A DNA stretch of 22,095 nucleotides, from NCBI GenBank assembly GCA_001795035.1, contig MGMW01000090.1:1-22095 (forward strand), read 5' to 3'. Source of the stretch: Chloroflexi bacterium RBG_13_53_26 (GTDB lineage: Bacteria; Chloroflexota; Dehalococcoidia; UBA2247; RBG-13-53-26). The notes below the pieces were generated by a model. That model did not search any database and was not told where the DNA came from. It saw only the letters and a program-made list of their open reading frames with translations. The translations under genes were made by a program, and so were the position numbers. Below, one piece after another: positions 7,364-14,721 of this stretch (position 1 is the first letter of the stretch; each line of letters opens with the position of its first letter).

Positions 7364-7954
7364 TTAGTAGTCTATGCCCAATAAGCGGAGAAGGCCGGCC
7401 AGTAACCCCCAGCCTACCAGAGCCAGTATGGTCCATTTGACCGTTTTGCCCGCCCAGACCACCAGGAAGAACTTCCATGGCGGGAAGCGCAGGGCACCCG
7501 CTGTTGCGCCTATCATGCTGAAAAATGGGTTGAACACTGCTGACGAAAGGAAGAGGGCCAGGGAACCCCTCGTCCGTATCAATTTCACCAGCCGGAAGTA
7601 GATGCCGCGGCTGTTGTCAGTACTGGTGGCTCTACCCTTCAAGAAAAAGGCGTGGCCGCTGCGTCCGGCGAAGTAGCTGACCAGCTCTCCCATAGCTTCA
7701 CCTATGCCGGCCGTCAAGCCAACAAGGAATGGATTCAGTACGCCTCCCAGGGTGAATATCACCGGTACGCTGGGGACAAAGGCGACCACGGTGGCGGAGG
7801 CCAGGATGCTGATAAGGAAGACGCCCAGGTAACCATACTGCTTGAAGTCAGAGATGTGTTCTCTGAAAACCACTATCGAGACCGTTATCGCAATGACCAG
7901 CAATGCTGCCACGATCAGCCAGTACCATCTCCCCTTGAGCCAATGGTGCTTCAC
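7364..7954 (-). CDS. VTT-domain (SNARE-associated/DedA-like) membrane protein
   Basis: Integral membrane protein, 196 aa. Hydrophobic segments are near residues 11-30 and 42-60, a re-entrant/TM region around 66-100, and two C-terminal segments at 131-155 and 161-190. The VTT core is visible as GIGEAMGELVSYFAGRSG (residues 83-100), followed by a basic loop and AVFNPFFSMIGATAG, the Pro-containing segment typical of the family. VTT proteins (DedA, TMEM41B, VMP1) are linked to lipid scrambling or transport; the role here is unknown. The start is uncertain: the listed GTG at 7954 overlaps a GGAGG, which is then too close to serve it. The frame stays open about 20 codons upstream without ATG, GTG or TTG, so a CTG or other start is possible. 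A paralogous VTT gene lies 186 bp upstream on the same strand. Confidence 0.8.
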   Translation of the reverse strand: MKHHWLKGRWYWLIVAALLVIAITVSIVVFREHISDFKQYGYLGVFLISILASATVVAFVPSVPVIFTLGGVLNPFLVGLTAGIGEAMGELVSYFAGRSGHAFFLKGRATSTDNSRGIYFRLVKLIRTRGSLALFLSSAVFNPFFSMIGATAGALRFPPWKFFLVVWAGKTVKWTILALVGWGLLAGLLRLLGIDY

Positions 7955-8070
7955 CTCCGCGTGTTCGGTCTTGCTCTGTCTGTTTATGCCTGATGCCTCC
8001 AGAAGATATCCACCTGATTCAACAATGCCTCAAGAATGCTTGTCCCATAACCTAGCGAAGACTGCGCTGA

Positions 8071-8101
8071 ATTATAGGATATGCTGTCATCTTCATGCCA
8101 G
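8071..8101 (-). promoter_or_regulatory. Candidate promoter for the first VTT gene
   Basis: A perfect TATAAT on the minus strand (8076-8071) lies in the 186-bp gap between the two VTT genes. The nearest -35-like hexamer is CTGGCA, 19 bp upstream (4 of 6 bases). It implies a leader of about 110 nt to the GTG at 7954, compatible with a more upstream translation start. Only the -10 is convincing. Confidence 0.35.
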
Positions 8102-8140
8102 TTTGCTTGAGATTATGTTTGTTTTCCATAGTCTTTGTTA

Positions 8141-8734
8141 CTACATGTACGGCATGAAATGCTTTAGCTGGGTGAAGAAGTAGACCAGGATTATGTACTT
8201 CGGGAATTTGCCTAAGAAGCAGGCCAGCACAAACTTTGGAGCCGGCATCTTCGACGCCCCGGCGACCAATCCGGCTATATCAAAGGGAATTAGGGGCTGA
8301 AAGGCAAGGAACGATATTGCCCACATCCCATAACGATCCACCCAGCCTGCCACCCGATCATATGCCTCAGGGTATTCGTTGGCGAGCACATTCTTTCCCA
8401 GGGAACCGGCATAGTAACCACCAAGTTCCCCCAGGGTTCCACCGATGGCGGCGAATAGAGCCACCACCACGGGATGGTAGAAATCGGCCGCAGTCATCAT
8501 CACTGCGGCGCCTACTGCAACAGGGGCTATTACGGTCAGATTCGACAGCAGGCTGGTTCCGAAGACTATCAGATAAGCCAGCCAGGCGAAGTCCTGTATC
8601 CTCTCCTCAAGGGGATGCAGGAGGCGGTTGAACAGAACAGCCAGTCCAAAGCTGATGGCGATGAGGATGAGAAACAAGGCGGCTAGTTTCACCCACCTGT
8701 TCTTCCTGATCTTGTTCAAATAGCCAGATATCAT
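8141..8734 (-). CDS. VTT-domain (SNARE-associated/DedA-like) membrane protein, second copy
   Basis: 197 aa, with a positively charged N-terminus (KIRKNRWVK) then TM1 about 17-36, TM2 about 50-66, a VTT core at about 68-115 containing AAIGGTLGELGGYYAGSLG, and C-terminal hydrophobic segments around 137-160 and 167-188. It shares the GELxxYxAG core and overall layout with the neighbouring VTT protein but is clearly diverged from it. FQPLIPFDIAGLVAGAS is the conserved Pro-rich segment of the second half. The ATG at 8734 has no clear Shine-Dalgarno sequence upstream, so the start is only moderately certain. It is divergent from moxR; the 201-bp gap at 8735-8935 would carry both promoters. Function in lipid or membrane homeostasis is inferred from the family. 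Confidence 0.82.
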   Translation of the reverse strand: MISGYLNKIRKNRWVKLAALFLILIAISFGLAVLFNRLLHPLEERIQDFAWLAYLIVFGTSLLSNLTVIAPVAVGAAVMMTAADFYHPVVVALFAAIGGTLGELGGYYAGSLGKNVLANEYPEAYDRVAGWVDRYGMWAISFLAFQPLIPFDIAGLVAGASKMPAPKFVLACFLGKFPKYIILVYFFTQLKHFMPYM

Positions 8735-8898
8735 CAGACAGTTCTAGATGGCGACAGAAAATTATCCCCTATGATAGCAGCAGTGGGGCTGGGTAACAAA
8801 GCAGCTTGTTGAGACCGGGCTGCCCTTTGGCTGTTGGCCTCTGAAGCGGAGATGCGCATGGCACGTGCCGGCAGAGTTGGTGTGCTGTGCTGAAGCGA

Positions 8899-8907
8899 TG
8901 CTATACT
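8899..8907 (+). promoter_or_regulatory. Extended -10 promoter element of the moxR gene
   Basis: TGC followed directly by TATACT (8902-8907) matches the TGN-extended -10 form, 28 bp before the moxR TTG. A -35-like TTGGTG at 8877-8882 has a 19-bp spacer and is weak, as is usual with extended -10 promoters. Confidence 0.45.
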
Positions 8908-8935
8908 ATAGAGGAATACTGTTTGGAGGTTAACA

Positions 8936-9808
8936 TTGGCAAATAGTGACTTTGACAAATTTCGGGGGAGTGTAGACTACGTTACCGATGAAGCCTTGAG
9001 AAATGCAGTCAATGTAGCCATAGCACTACAGAAACCCTTGTTGGTGAGGGGAGAGCCGGGCACAGGCAAGACCATGCTGGCCCACAGTATCGCCAGGGGA
9101 GTGAACAAGAAACTCCTCATATGGAATATCAAGTCAACGACCAAGGCTCAAGAAGGTTTGTACGTCTATGACACTGTTCAGCGACTCAATGACAGCCGCT
9201 TTGGTGATAAAGATGTCTCCGACATCAAACAATATATCAAACTGGGCAAACTGGGGCAGGCCTTTATCTCTGAGGAGCAGGTTGTGTTGCTCATTGATGA
9301 GGTAGACAAGGCCGACCTGGAGTTTCCCAACGATCTGCTCAATGAGCTGGATGAGATGTCCTTCTATATCCCTGAGACGAATGTGACCATCAAGGCGGTG
9401 CATCGGCCTGTAGTGATCATAACCAGCAATGCTGAGAAGGAACTTCCTGATGCTTTCCTGAGACGCTGTGTTTTCCACTATATTGAGTTTCCTGATCCGA
9501 CACTGATGGAAGAGATTGTCAGAGTGCATTTCCCGGACATTCAGAGCAATCTTCTCCGTGAAGGACTGAAGACCTTCTATTTGATGAGAGGCATGGATGA
9601 TCTCCGCAAGAAGCCGTCAACATCAGAACTGATAGACTGGCTCCAATGCCTCGCGGCTGGTGGCATATCTCATGATCGGGTATTGAAGGAAGTGCCTTTT
9701 GTGGGGACTCTGCTGAAGAAGGAAGTAGACTATGACTATTTTGTGGCCCGCTACATGAACAGACAGCGCCCGGGCCGCAAGGTTGACGCATACCAGATGC
9801 TCCATTAA
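8936..9808 (+). CDS. MoxR-family AAA+ ATPase
   Basis: Predicted chaperone-like ATPase, 290 aa, that remodels or helps insert cofactors into a target protein together with a VWA partner. Walker A is GEPGTGKT (residues 39-46), Walker B LLIDEVDKAD (118-127), sensor 1 ITSN (162-165), and an LRRCVFHYIEFP segment (175-186) carries the candidate arginine finger. The start is a TTG at 8936 with GGAGG 6 nt upstream. Before Walker A lies VDYVTDEALRNAVNVAIALQ, the usual short N-terminal helix. The VWA gene follows after 18 nt, the standard MoxR-VWA arrangement seen beside CO dehydrogenase, methanol dehydrogenase and gas-vesicle genes. Here no obvious metalloenzyme client lies in the window; the flavoprotein downstream is a candidate by position only. 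Confidence 0.9.
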   Translation: MANSDFDKFRGSVDYVTDEALRNAVNVAIALQKPLLVRGEPGTGKTMLAHSIARGVNKKLLIWNIKSTTKAQEGLYVYDTVQRLNDSRFGDKDVSDIKQYIKLGKLGQAFISEEQVVLLIDEVDKADLEFPNDLLNELDEMSFYIPETNVTIKAVHRPVVIITSNAEKELPDAFLRRCVFHYIEFPDPTLMEEIVRVHFPDIQSNLLREGLKTFYLMRGMDDLRKKPSTSELIDWLQCLAAGGISHDRVLKEVPFVGTLLKKEVDYDYFVARYMNRQRPGRKVDAYQMLH

Positions 9809-9826
9809 GCACAAACCAGGATTCTT

Positions 9827-10996
9827 ATGTTCACAGACTTCTACTATCTCCTCAGGAAGAAAAAGGTTCCAGTTTCGATCACTGAATGGATGACTCTGAT
9901 GGAGGCACTCTCCCAGGGTCTTGCCTATAACCTCGATGATTTCTACTATCTGGCCAGGGCTACTCTGGTGAAGAGCGAAACCTACTTCGATCAGTATGAT
10001 GTTGCCTTTCAGGAGTATTTCAAAGGAATAGAGGGCCCGGCGGATATCTCGGAGAAGATTCTGGAGTGGCTCAAAGACCCGATCAACAGATCGAATCTGA
10101 CCGAGGAAGAGCGAGCCCTGTTCGATAAAATGGATCTTGATGAGCTTCTTCGTGAGTTTGAGAAGAGGCTGGCTGAGCAAACGGAGCAGCATGATGGAGG
10201 CAACTACTGGATCGGCAGAGGAGGCACCAGCCCCTTTGGACATTCTGGCTCTCATCCGGCAGGCATAAGGATTGGAGGCCAGTCCAGGGGCAGGGGGGCT
10301 ATTCAGATTGCTCAGGAGAGGAGATTCCGCAACTATCGCAGCGATCTGACCCTGGACGTACGTCAGGTGAAAATAGCCCTGAGACGGGTGAGACAGCTAA
10401 GCCGCATCGGCACTGAGGATGAATTGGATCTGGAGAGGACCATCGATGCTACAGCCAAGAACGCTGGAGACATAGAGTTGCTCTGGACACGGAGCAGAAA
10501 GAATGCCGTGAAATTGCTTCTGCTAATGGATGTGGGTGGTTCGATGGAGCCCTTTGCTGAATTGTGCAGTCTGCTCTTCTCTGCAGCCCACACCAGTTCA
10601 CATTTCAAAGATTTCCAGTACTACTACTTTCACAACTGCATCTATGAGAATGTCTATCGTGACGTGGAGACGCAGGAGGAAGTGGCTACGGATCATCTTC
10701 TGCGTACCCTTGAGCCGGATTACAAGGTGATACTGGTAGGAGATGCCAGGATGGCCATAACCGAACTGACGGAGAGATACGGTGCCATCTACTATTACCA
10801 GCGCAATGACATACCAGGGGTATTATGGCTCAAGCGTATCGCCGATCACTTCACACACTGTATCTGGCTCAATCCTGAAGGGGGGAGCTTCTGGAATCAT
10901 CCCACTGTGTCAATGGTCAGCAAGATGTTCCCCATGTACGAACTCAACATCGATGGCATTGGAGATGGCGTCAGGAAACTGGTGAGCAAAAGGTGA
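9827..10996 (+). CDS. CoxE-like VWA-domain protein, MoxR partner
   Basis: 389 aa, cytoplasmic (no signal peptide or TM). The N-terminal half (1-120) is an alpha-helical, acidic region beginning FTDFYYLLRKKKVPVSITEW, as in CoxE/DUF58-related VWA proteins. Residues 125-165 are Gly-rich and low-complexity. The VWA domain runs from about 228 to 389. Its MIDAS is DVGGSM (D235, S239): the first Ser of DxSxS is Gly. The second half includes FHNCIYENVYRD and GDARMAITEL, the latter near the expected third MIDAS loop. Such a variant is consistent with a CoxE-like subfamily, but it could also weaken metal binding. The ATG at 9827 has only AGG nearby, so translation may be coupled to moxR. Confidence 0.85.
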   Translation: MFTDFYYLLRKKKVPVSITEWMTLMEALSQGLAYNLDDFYYLARATLVKSETYFDQYDVAFQEYFKGIEGPADISEKILEWLKDPINRSNLTEEERALFDKMDLDELLREFEKRLAEQTEQHDGGNYWIGRGGTSPFGHSGSHPAGIRIGGQSRGRGAIQIAQERRFRNYRSDLTLDVRQVKIALRRVRQLSRIGTEDELDLERTIDATAKNAGDIELLWTRSRKNAVKLLLLMDVGGSMEPFAELCSLLFSAAHTSSHFKDFQYYYFHNCIYENVYRDVETQEEVATDHLLRTLEPDYKVILVGDARMAITELTERYGAIYYYQRNDIPGVLWLKRIADHFTHCIWLNPEGGSFWNHPTVSMVSKMFPMYELNIDGIGDGVRKLVSKR

Positions 10997-11043
10997 ATTC
11001 TGCACCTGCGCGATAGTCGGTCACGGGCTGGTGGAAGAGAGTC

Positions 11044-12030
11044 TTGACCTTCATGTGGAAAACAAAAATCACTGAGATGTTGGGGATCGAGTATCCCATT
11101 ATCGAGGGTGGCTTTGGAAGCTTCGGCACTTCAGCGCTGGCGGTTCCGGTCTCCGAAGCCGGCGGGCTGGGAATGATCACGGCCACCGCCCTGCGTACTC
11201 CTGAGGGGCTGCGCCAGGACATTCGCCGCGCCAGGTCGCTTACCAACAAGCCCTTCGGGGTAAACCTCACGGTTATGACATGTCCCAACATCGATGAAAT
11301 GTGCCAGGTGGTTATTGAGGAACGTGTTCCGGTGGTTGAGACTGCTACCTACAGGGCCGACAAATACGGGAAACGGCTACAGGCCGCTGGTGTGAAGTGG
11401 ATCCACAAGGTTGCCACCATGAAGCATGCTTTGGCGGCGGAGCAGCAGGGAGTTGATGCTGTGGTAATTGTAGGACTGGAAGGAGCGGGTTTCAAAAGCA
11501 CCCTGCAGCTCCCTACGCTTGTGGCCATTCCCTGGGCAGTGAAACAGTTGAAGATACCGGTGATAGCTGCCGGGGGCATTGGGGACGCAAGGGGCTTCAT
11601 GGCCGCTCTGGCCATGGGGGCGGAAGCGGTCTACCTGGGGACTGCCTTCATGGCTACCAAGGAGTGTCCTATCTCTGAGCGCCACAAGCAGTCCATGGCG
11701 GAGGCGGATCCCACTGAGCCCAAATACAGGGAGCGTTGTCTGGCTCCTCCGAAGCCCGAGGAACTGCAGAGAGTCATGGGCGAAAGAGATTCCGCGCCTG
11801 TGGACCAGTGGCTGTTGCGACTGGAGAGGGTGATGCTCAAGGATTCCCCGGATATGCCTGACCTGACTGGGGATGAGATGACCGAGGAAGGCGTGGAGGA
11901 GGAGATACTGAGAAGCCTGCCCGGATCGCTGGCTGTGGCGGTTATTGACAAGGTGGTCACCGTCAGGGAGCTTATCGAAAATATGATCAGCGAGGCCGAA
12001 GAAATCAGGCGGCGCTGGTCCATTTGCTGA
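11044..12030 (+). CDS. Nitronate monooxygenase/2-nitropropane dioxygenase-like flavoprotein lacking the catalytic His
   Basis: FMN-binding TIM-barrel protein of the NMO/FabK superfamily, 328 aa. It shows YPIIEGGFG (residues 17-25), SEAGGLGMI (37-45), KPFGVNL (69-75), and the phosphate-binding end AAGGIGDARG (175-184) with GAEAVYLGTAF (192-202). In canonical NMOs the EAGGH segment supplies the active-site His; here the equivalent stretch reads GLEGAGFKST (144-153), with no His. This argues against standard nitronate oxidation and for another flavin reaction, such as an enoyl- or quinone-reductase type. The TTG at 11044 has GGAAGAG about 4 nt upstream; an ATG at 11053 is the alternative and would start closer to family norms. 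The stop TGA overlaps an ATG of the VOC frame, so the two genes are translationally linked or adjacent. Confidence 0.82.
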   Translation: MTFMWKTKITEMLGIEYPIIEGGFGSFGTSALAVPVSEAGGLGMITATALRTPEGLRQDIRRARSLTNKPFGVNLTVMTCPNIDEMCQVVIEERVPVVETATYRADKYGKRLQAAGVKWIHKVATMKHALAAEQQGVDAVVIVGLEGAGFKSTLQLPTLVAIPWAVKQLKIPVIAAGGIGDARGFMAALAMGAEAVYLGTAFMATKECPISERHKQSMAEADPTEPKYRERCLAPPKPEELQRVMGERDSAPVDQWLLRLERVMLKDSPDMPDLTGDEMTEEGVEEEILRSLPGSLAVAVIDKVVTVRELIENMISEAEEIRRRWSIC

Positions 12031-12044
12031 TGCACGGAGGTACT

Positions 12045-12485
12045 ATGAAGCCAAAGGGTGTCAACAGAGTGGTAATAGCAGTCAGGGACCTTGAGAAGGC
12101 CGTCGAGACGTACTCGCAACTCCTCGGTGCCACCTTTCACGATGTAAGTGCAGGCGCGGAGTCCTATGGGGTGAGAGTATTCATAAGCTGGGATGCCGGG
12201 ATAGAGTTGACTTCTCCTCTGCCCGGACGCGACAGCTACATAGAGAAGATCATCGATAAGAGAGGTGAAGGGCTGTTCGGGGTGGTATTCTGTGTCGATG
12301 ACGTTGATGCAGTTCATGACAAAGCCAAGGAGCTGGGTATTGGTGTTGTGGCTCTGATTGAGTATGACCGGGAACATATAGAGCGGCATCTTGGTGGCAT
12401 GTTCAGCAAGTACAAGGAGTACATGCTGAAGTCTGCTGATCTCCATGGTGTCGGGGCAATTGTGGGGCAGATCGAACCAAAGTAG
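12045..12485 (+). CDS. VOC family protein, methylmalonyl-CoA epimerase-like
   Basis: Vicinal-oxygen-chelate fold, 146 aa, two beta-alpha-beta-beta-beta modules. Module 1 starts KGVNRVVIAVRDLEKAVETY, module 2 around LFGVVFCVDDVDAVHDKAKELG (residues 78-99). The general layout follows methylmalonyl-CoA epimerase or glyoxalase, but the first metal-ligand His (DHxGIAV in epimerases) is Arg8, and the module-2 His (HHIAF) is missing in GVVFCV. E54 in IELTSP could be retained. Loss of two ligands suggests a changed metal site or a non-epimerase role. I chose the ATG at 12045 for GGAGGT just upstream (3-4 nt gap); an ATG at 12030 overlapping the flavoprotein stop (TGATG) is possible. Its partner is likely the flavoprotein directly upstream. 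Confidence 0.78.
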   Translation: MKPKGVNRVVIAVRDLEKAVETYSQLLGATFHDVSAGAESYGVRVFISWDAGIELTSPLPGRDSYIEKIIDKRGEGLFGVVFCVDDVDAVHDKAKELGIGVVALIEYDREHIERHLGGMFSKYKEYMLKSADLHGVGAIVGQIEPK

Positions 12486-12522
12486 CTAACTGTTCCCCCG
12501 ATCCGTGCATTGCCTCCTTTCA

Positions 12523-13971
12523 CTATTGGAGTTTCAGTCCTTTGGCAACCCGCTTGCCAAGGTCAGAATCAGCCTTGGTGAAGTTGCCCACCATCCGCTT
12601 CTGTATCGATTTGTTTGCTTTCCCCAGAGAATCAACTACGTTGTCCACCAGGTGATCTCGCTCCATCTTGCTCATCGACCTGCACTTCATCCCCGCCTGT
12701 TCGAAGTCATTGGTCAGGCTGATCTTTCTGCGATCCACCTCACCCTGAACACGGTACACACTGGTTGCACTGGCGGGTGCCTCTCCAGGCAGACCACCGG
12801 CGAGGCTGTTCGGCTCATAGTTGACCGGACCACTGAACGCCCCGGTTTGCATGGAACCGTCGCGTTGATTGTTGTTCACTGGAACTATGGGACGGTTAAT
12901 CGGAAGTTGAAGATAGTTGGGGCCTAACCGATGGCGTTGCGTATCGTTGTAAGAGAACGTTCTCCCCTGCAGCAGCTTGTCTGCCGAGAACTCGATACCC
13001 GGCACCAGAGTAGCCGGGCAGAAAGCCGCCTGCTCCACTTCCGCAAAGTAGTTCTCAGGATTGCCATTCAGCACCATCTTACCCACAGGCATAAGCGGGA
13101 ATTTGTCCTCGGGCCATGTCTTTGTGGCATCCAATGGGTCGAATCTTTGCTTCAACTCATCAGCTATCTTCATTATCTGGACATTCAACTCATACTCCGC
13201 TGTCTTGCCGGAGGCGATGGTATCATACAGATCGCGCGTGGCAATGTCCGGATCTTCCCCTGCCAGCCGCGTAGCCTCATGCCGGTCGATTGTCTCTACT
13301 CCTGCCTCCGGCTTCCAGTGATACTTGATATACACAGCCTTGCCTTCCGCATTCACCCACTTGAAGGTGTTTACGCCGAATCCCTCCATTTTGCGGTAGC
13401 TCTTCACGGTGCCCCTGTCAGAGAAGAGCCAGGTGATCATATGGGTTGATTCTGGTGTCAGCGAGATGAAATCCCAGAAACGGCTGTTAGCTGATGAGCT
13501 GGTGGGGATGTTAGTGTCTGGCGAGGGCTTGAAGGCATGCACCATATCCGGGAACTTGACGGCGTCCCTGATGAAAAACACCGGCAGATTGTTCCCTACC
13601 AGGTCGTAGTTTCCCTCTTCAGTGTAGAACTTCACCGCAAAACCCCTTGGGTCGCGCAAGGTATCTGCGGACCCTCGCGCGCCAACCACCGTAGAGAAAC
13701 GGACGAACACGGGAGTCTGTTTCCTCGGGTTCTGGAACAATTTGGCGCAGGTATACCTGGCCATGCTTTTGTATGCCTGGAAGTAGCCGTGGGCCCCGGC
13801 TCCCCTGGCGTGGACAACGCGCTCCGGGATGCGCTCGCGGTCGAAGTGAGCCAGCTTCTCGATCAGATGCACATCCTGCAGCAGGACAGGTCCACGCTCA
13901 CCGACGGTAAGCGAATTCTGGTTGTCGCTGACCGGAACGCCCTGATTGGTGGTCAGGTCTTTGCCTTTCAC
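12523..13971 (-). CDS. katA: Monofunctional haem catalase (small-subunit, clade 3 type)
   Basis: Disproportionates hydrogen peroxide to water and oxygen in the cytoplasm. The 482-residue length fits small-subunit clade 3 catalases. Catalytic H54 lies in VVHARGAGAHG and N127 in VGNNLPVFF, the same numbers as in Proteus mirabilis catalase. The proximal haem ligand is Y341 in the signature RTFSYNDTQ (residues 337-345). The C-terminus is a helical domain (RMVGNFTKADSDLGKRVAKGL). I start at the GTG 13971: AAGGAGG lies 5 nt upstream and residues from LTTNQGVPVSDNQNS match usual family N-termini. An open frame reaching 14202 would add 77 unrelated residues and would cover the promoter. The gene is convergent with the VOC gene (37 nt between stops) and divergent from the FmdB-like gene. 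Presence suggests exposure to oxygen. Confidence 0.95.
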   Translation of the reverse strand: MKGKDLTTNQGVPVSDNQNSLTVGERGPVLLQDVHLIEKLAHFDRERIPERVVHARGAGAHGYFQAYKSMARYTCAKLFQNPRKQTPVFVRFSTVVGARGSADTLRDPRGFAVKFYTEEGNYDLVGNNLPVFFIRDAVKFPDMVHAFKPSPDTNIPTSSSANSRFWDFISLTPESTHMITWLFSDRGTVKSYRKMEGFGVNTFKWVNAEGKAVYIKYHWKPEAGVETIDRHEATRLAGEDPDIATRDLYDTIASGKTAEYELNVQIMKIADELKQRFDPLDATKTWPEDKFPLMPVGKMVLNGNPENYFAEVEQAAFCPATLVPGIEFSADKLLQGRTFSYNDTQRHRLGPNYLQLPINRPIVPVNNNQRDGSMQTGAFSGPVNYEPNSLAGGLPGEAPASATSVYRVQGEVDRRKISLTNDFEQAGMKCRSMSKMERDHLVDNVVDSLGKANKSIQKRMVGNFTKADSDLGKRVAKGLKLQ

Positions 13972-13976
13972 AATAT

Positions 13977-13983
13977 CCTCCTT
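13977..13983 (-). promoter_or_regulatory. Ribosome binding site deciding the GTG start of catalase
   Basis: Minus-strand AAGGAGG at 13983-13977 is followed by a 5-nt gap and GTG. It supports the short start over the in-frame upstream start at 14202. Confidence 0.75.
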
Positions 13984-14078
13984 CCCATTTTCCCGATTTG
14001 ATGACTTTGTTACTGATTGTCGTACTGAGACAACCGGACGCGGCTTCTGCCATGAAACGTACAGCAGGTTCAACTCCG

Positions 14079-14108
14079 ACAATATCATATCGTGTAAACC
14101 ACTGTCAA
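14079..14108 (-). promoter_or_regulatory. Catalase promoter with overlapping 7-1-7 inverted repeat
   Basis: On the minus strand a perfect -35 TTGACA (14108-14103) is 16 bp from GATATT (14086-14081). The -10 lies inside ACGATAT-G-ATATTGT (14093-14079), an inverted repeat of two 7-bp arms (6 of 7 pairs) around one base. This 7-1-7 geometry is that of Fur/PerR-family boxes, and PerR commonly represses catalase genes. The bases are not a close match to the Bacillus PerR consensus, so the regulator is inference. Leader length about 100 nt. Confidence 0.45.
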
Positions 14109-14149
14109 ACTGGATATGATCAGGCTTTGACACTGCTAGTCCCCATTCC

Positions 14150-14177
14150 ATCCGGGATGAGGTTGGGGTAGTATAAT
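14150..14177 (+). promoter_or_regulatory. 28-bp repeated promoter-like motif, copy 1 (FmdB gene)
   Basis: Contains the invariant core TGAGGTTGGGGT (14158-14169), then AG and a perfect TATAAT (14172-14177). It matches copy 3 at 22 of 28 positions. The hexamer is 45 bp before the FmdB ATG. No -35 TTGACA is found at normal spacing, so the G-rich core may replace it. Confidence 0.5.
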
Positions 14178-14222
14178 GTTGCACAAGAGCCAGTGTTGGC
14201 AAAGTTCAGGAGGGTATGGCTG

Positions 14223-14498
14223 ATGGCAATATACGAATACCTTTGCCCCAAGTGTCGGAAAGAGTTCGAGTTGATGCGGCCCATGAGCGAGGGTGACAGG
14301 CCTGCCAGTTGCCCCAAGTGTGGCTCAAGGTCGCCGAAACTGATCTCCGGGTTCGCTTCCAAGACGGGAGACTCGATACAGTCCCCATTGAAACCGTTCA
14401 GGAAGCAAATGGCCGTCAAGGCTCCTCCGGGCAGGGCTAAGAGCAAAGGAACAAAGACTGCTCCGACACGCAGTAAGAAGCGTAGCCGCAGGAAGTAA
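14223..14498 (+). CDS. FmdB-family zinc ribbon protein
   Basis: Small protein, 91 aa. The N-terminus MAIYEYLCPKCRKEFE is the classic FmdB/CxxC_CxxC_SSSS start, with zinc ligands C8, C11, C30 and C33. The C-terminal third (from about residue 60) is a Lys/Arg-rich, Pro/Ala-containing tail ending KKRSRRK, probably disordered and perhaps nucleic-acid binding. FmdB-type proteins are putative regulators, originally found beside formamidase/amidase genes; the precise role is unknown. I start at ATG 14223, with AGGAGG 9 nt upstream and the family's MxxYEY opening; a TTG at 14193 would add ten unsupported residues. It is divergent from catalase and driven by copy 1 of the repeated motif. Confidence 0.85.
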   Translation: MAIYEYLCPKCRKEFELMRPMSEGDRPASCPKCGSRSPKLISGFASKTGDSIQSPLKPFRKQMAVKAPPGRAKSKGTKTAPTRSKKRSRRK

Positions 14499-14615
14499 GT
14501 CCGGCCACCACGACCGCGCCCTGAGGATTATGAGGACTCCTTTGCTCTCCAGGCTGGTGTGGCGGCATACTGTGGTGTGCCTCTGAGAGTCAGCTTCAGG
14601 CTGCTCCCTCTTTGT

Positions 14616-14643
14616 ACCCAAGCTGAGGTTGGGGTGCTACAAT
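14616..14643 (+). promoter_or_regulatory. 28-bp repeated promoter-like motif, copy 2 (nitroreductase gene)
   Basis: Core TGAGGTTGGGGT (14624-14635), then GC and TACAAT (14638-14643), so TGC-TACAAT forms an extended -10. It is identical to copy 3 at 25 of 28 positions. It lies 78 bp before the nitroreductase ATG. The rest of the gap 14499-14721 shows no gene. Confidence 0.5.
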
Positions 14644-14721
14644 GGGCTGGGTGGGGCATTCTGTCATATCTCATAATTGAACCATGGCTGAAGCCTGTAG
14701 AAGAGCAACAAAGGAGGTCAA

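Noticed and set aside
12505..14001. Several plus-strand frames opposite the catalase gene
   Set aside because: They are antisense shadows of a well-supported catalase and have no recognised domains or ribosome binding sites.
14127..14132. Plus-strand TTGACA as the -35 of the FmdB promoter
   Set aside because: It is 39 bp from the TATAAT at 14172, far beyond the workable 15-19 bp.
13972..14202. In-frame N-terminal extension of the catalase (77 residues to a start at 14202)
   Set aside because: AAGGAGG and GTG at 13971 give the family-like N-terminus, and the extension region holds a TTGACA promoter and no catalase-like sequence.
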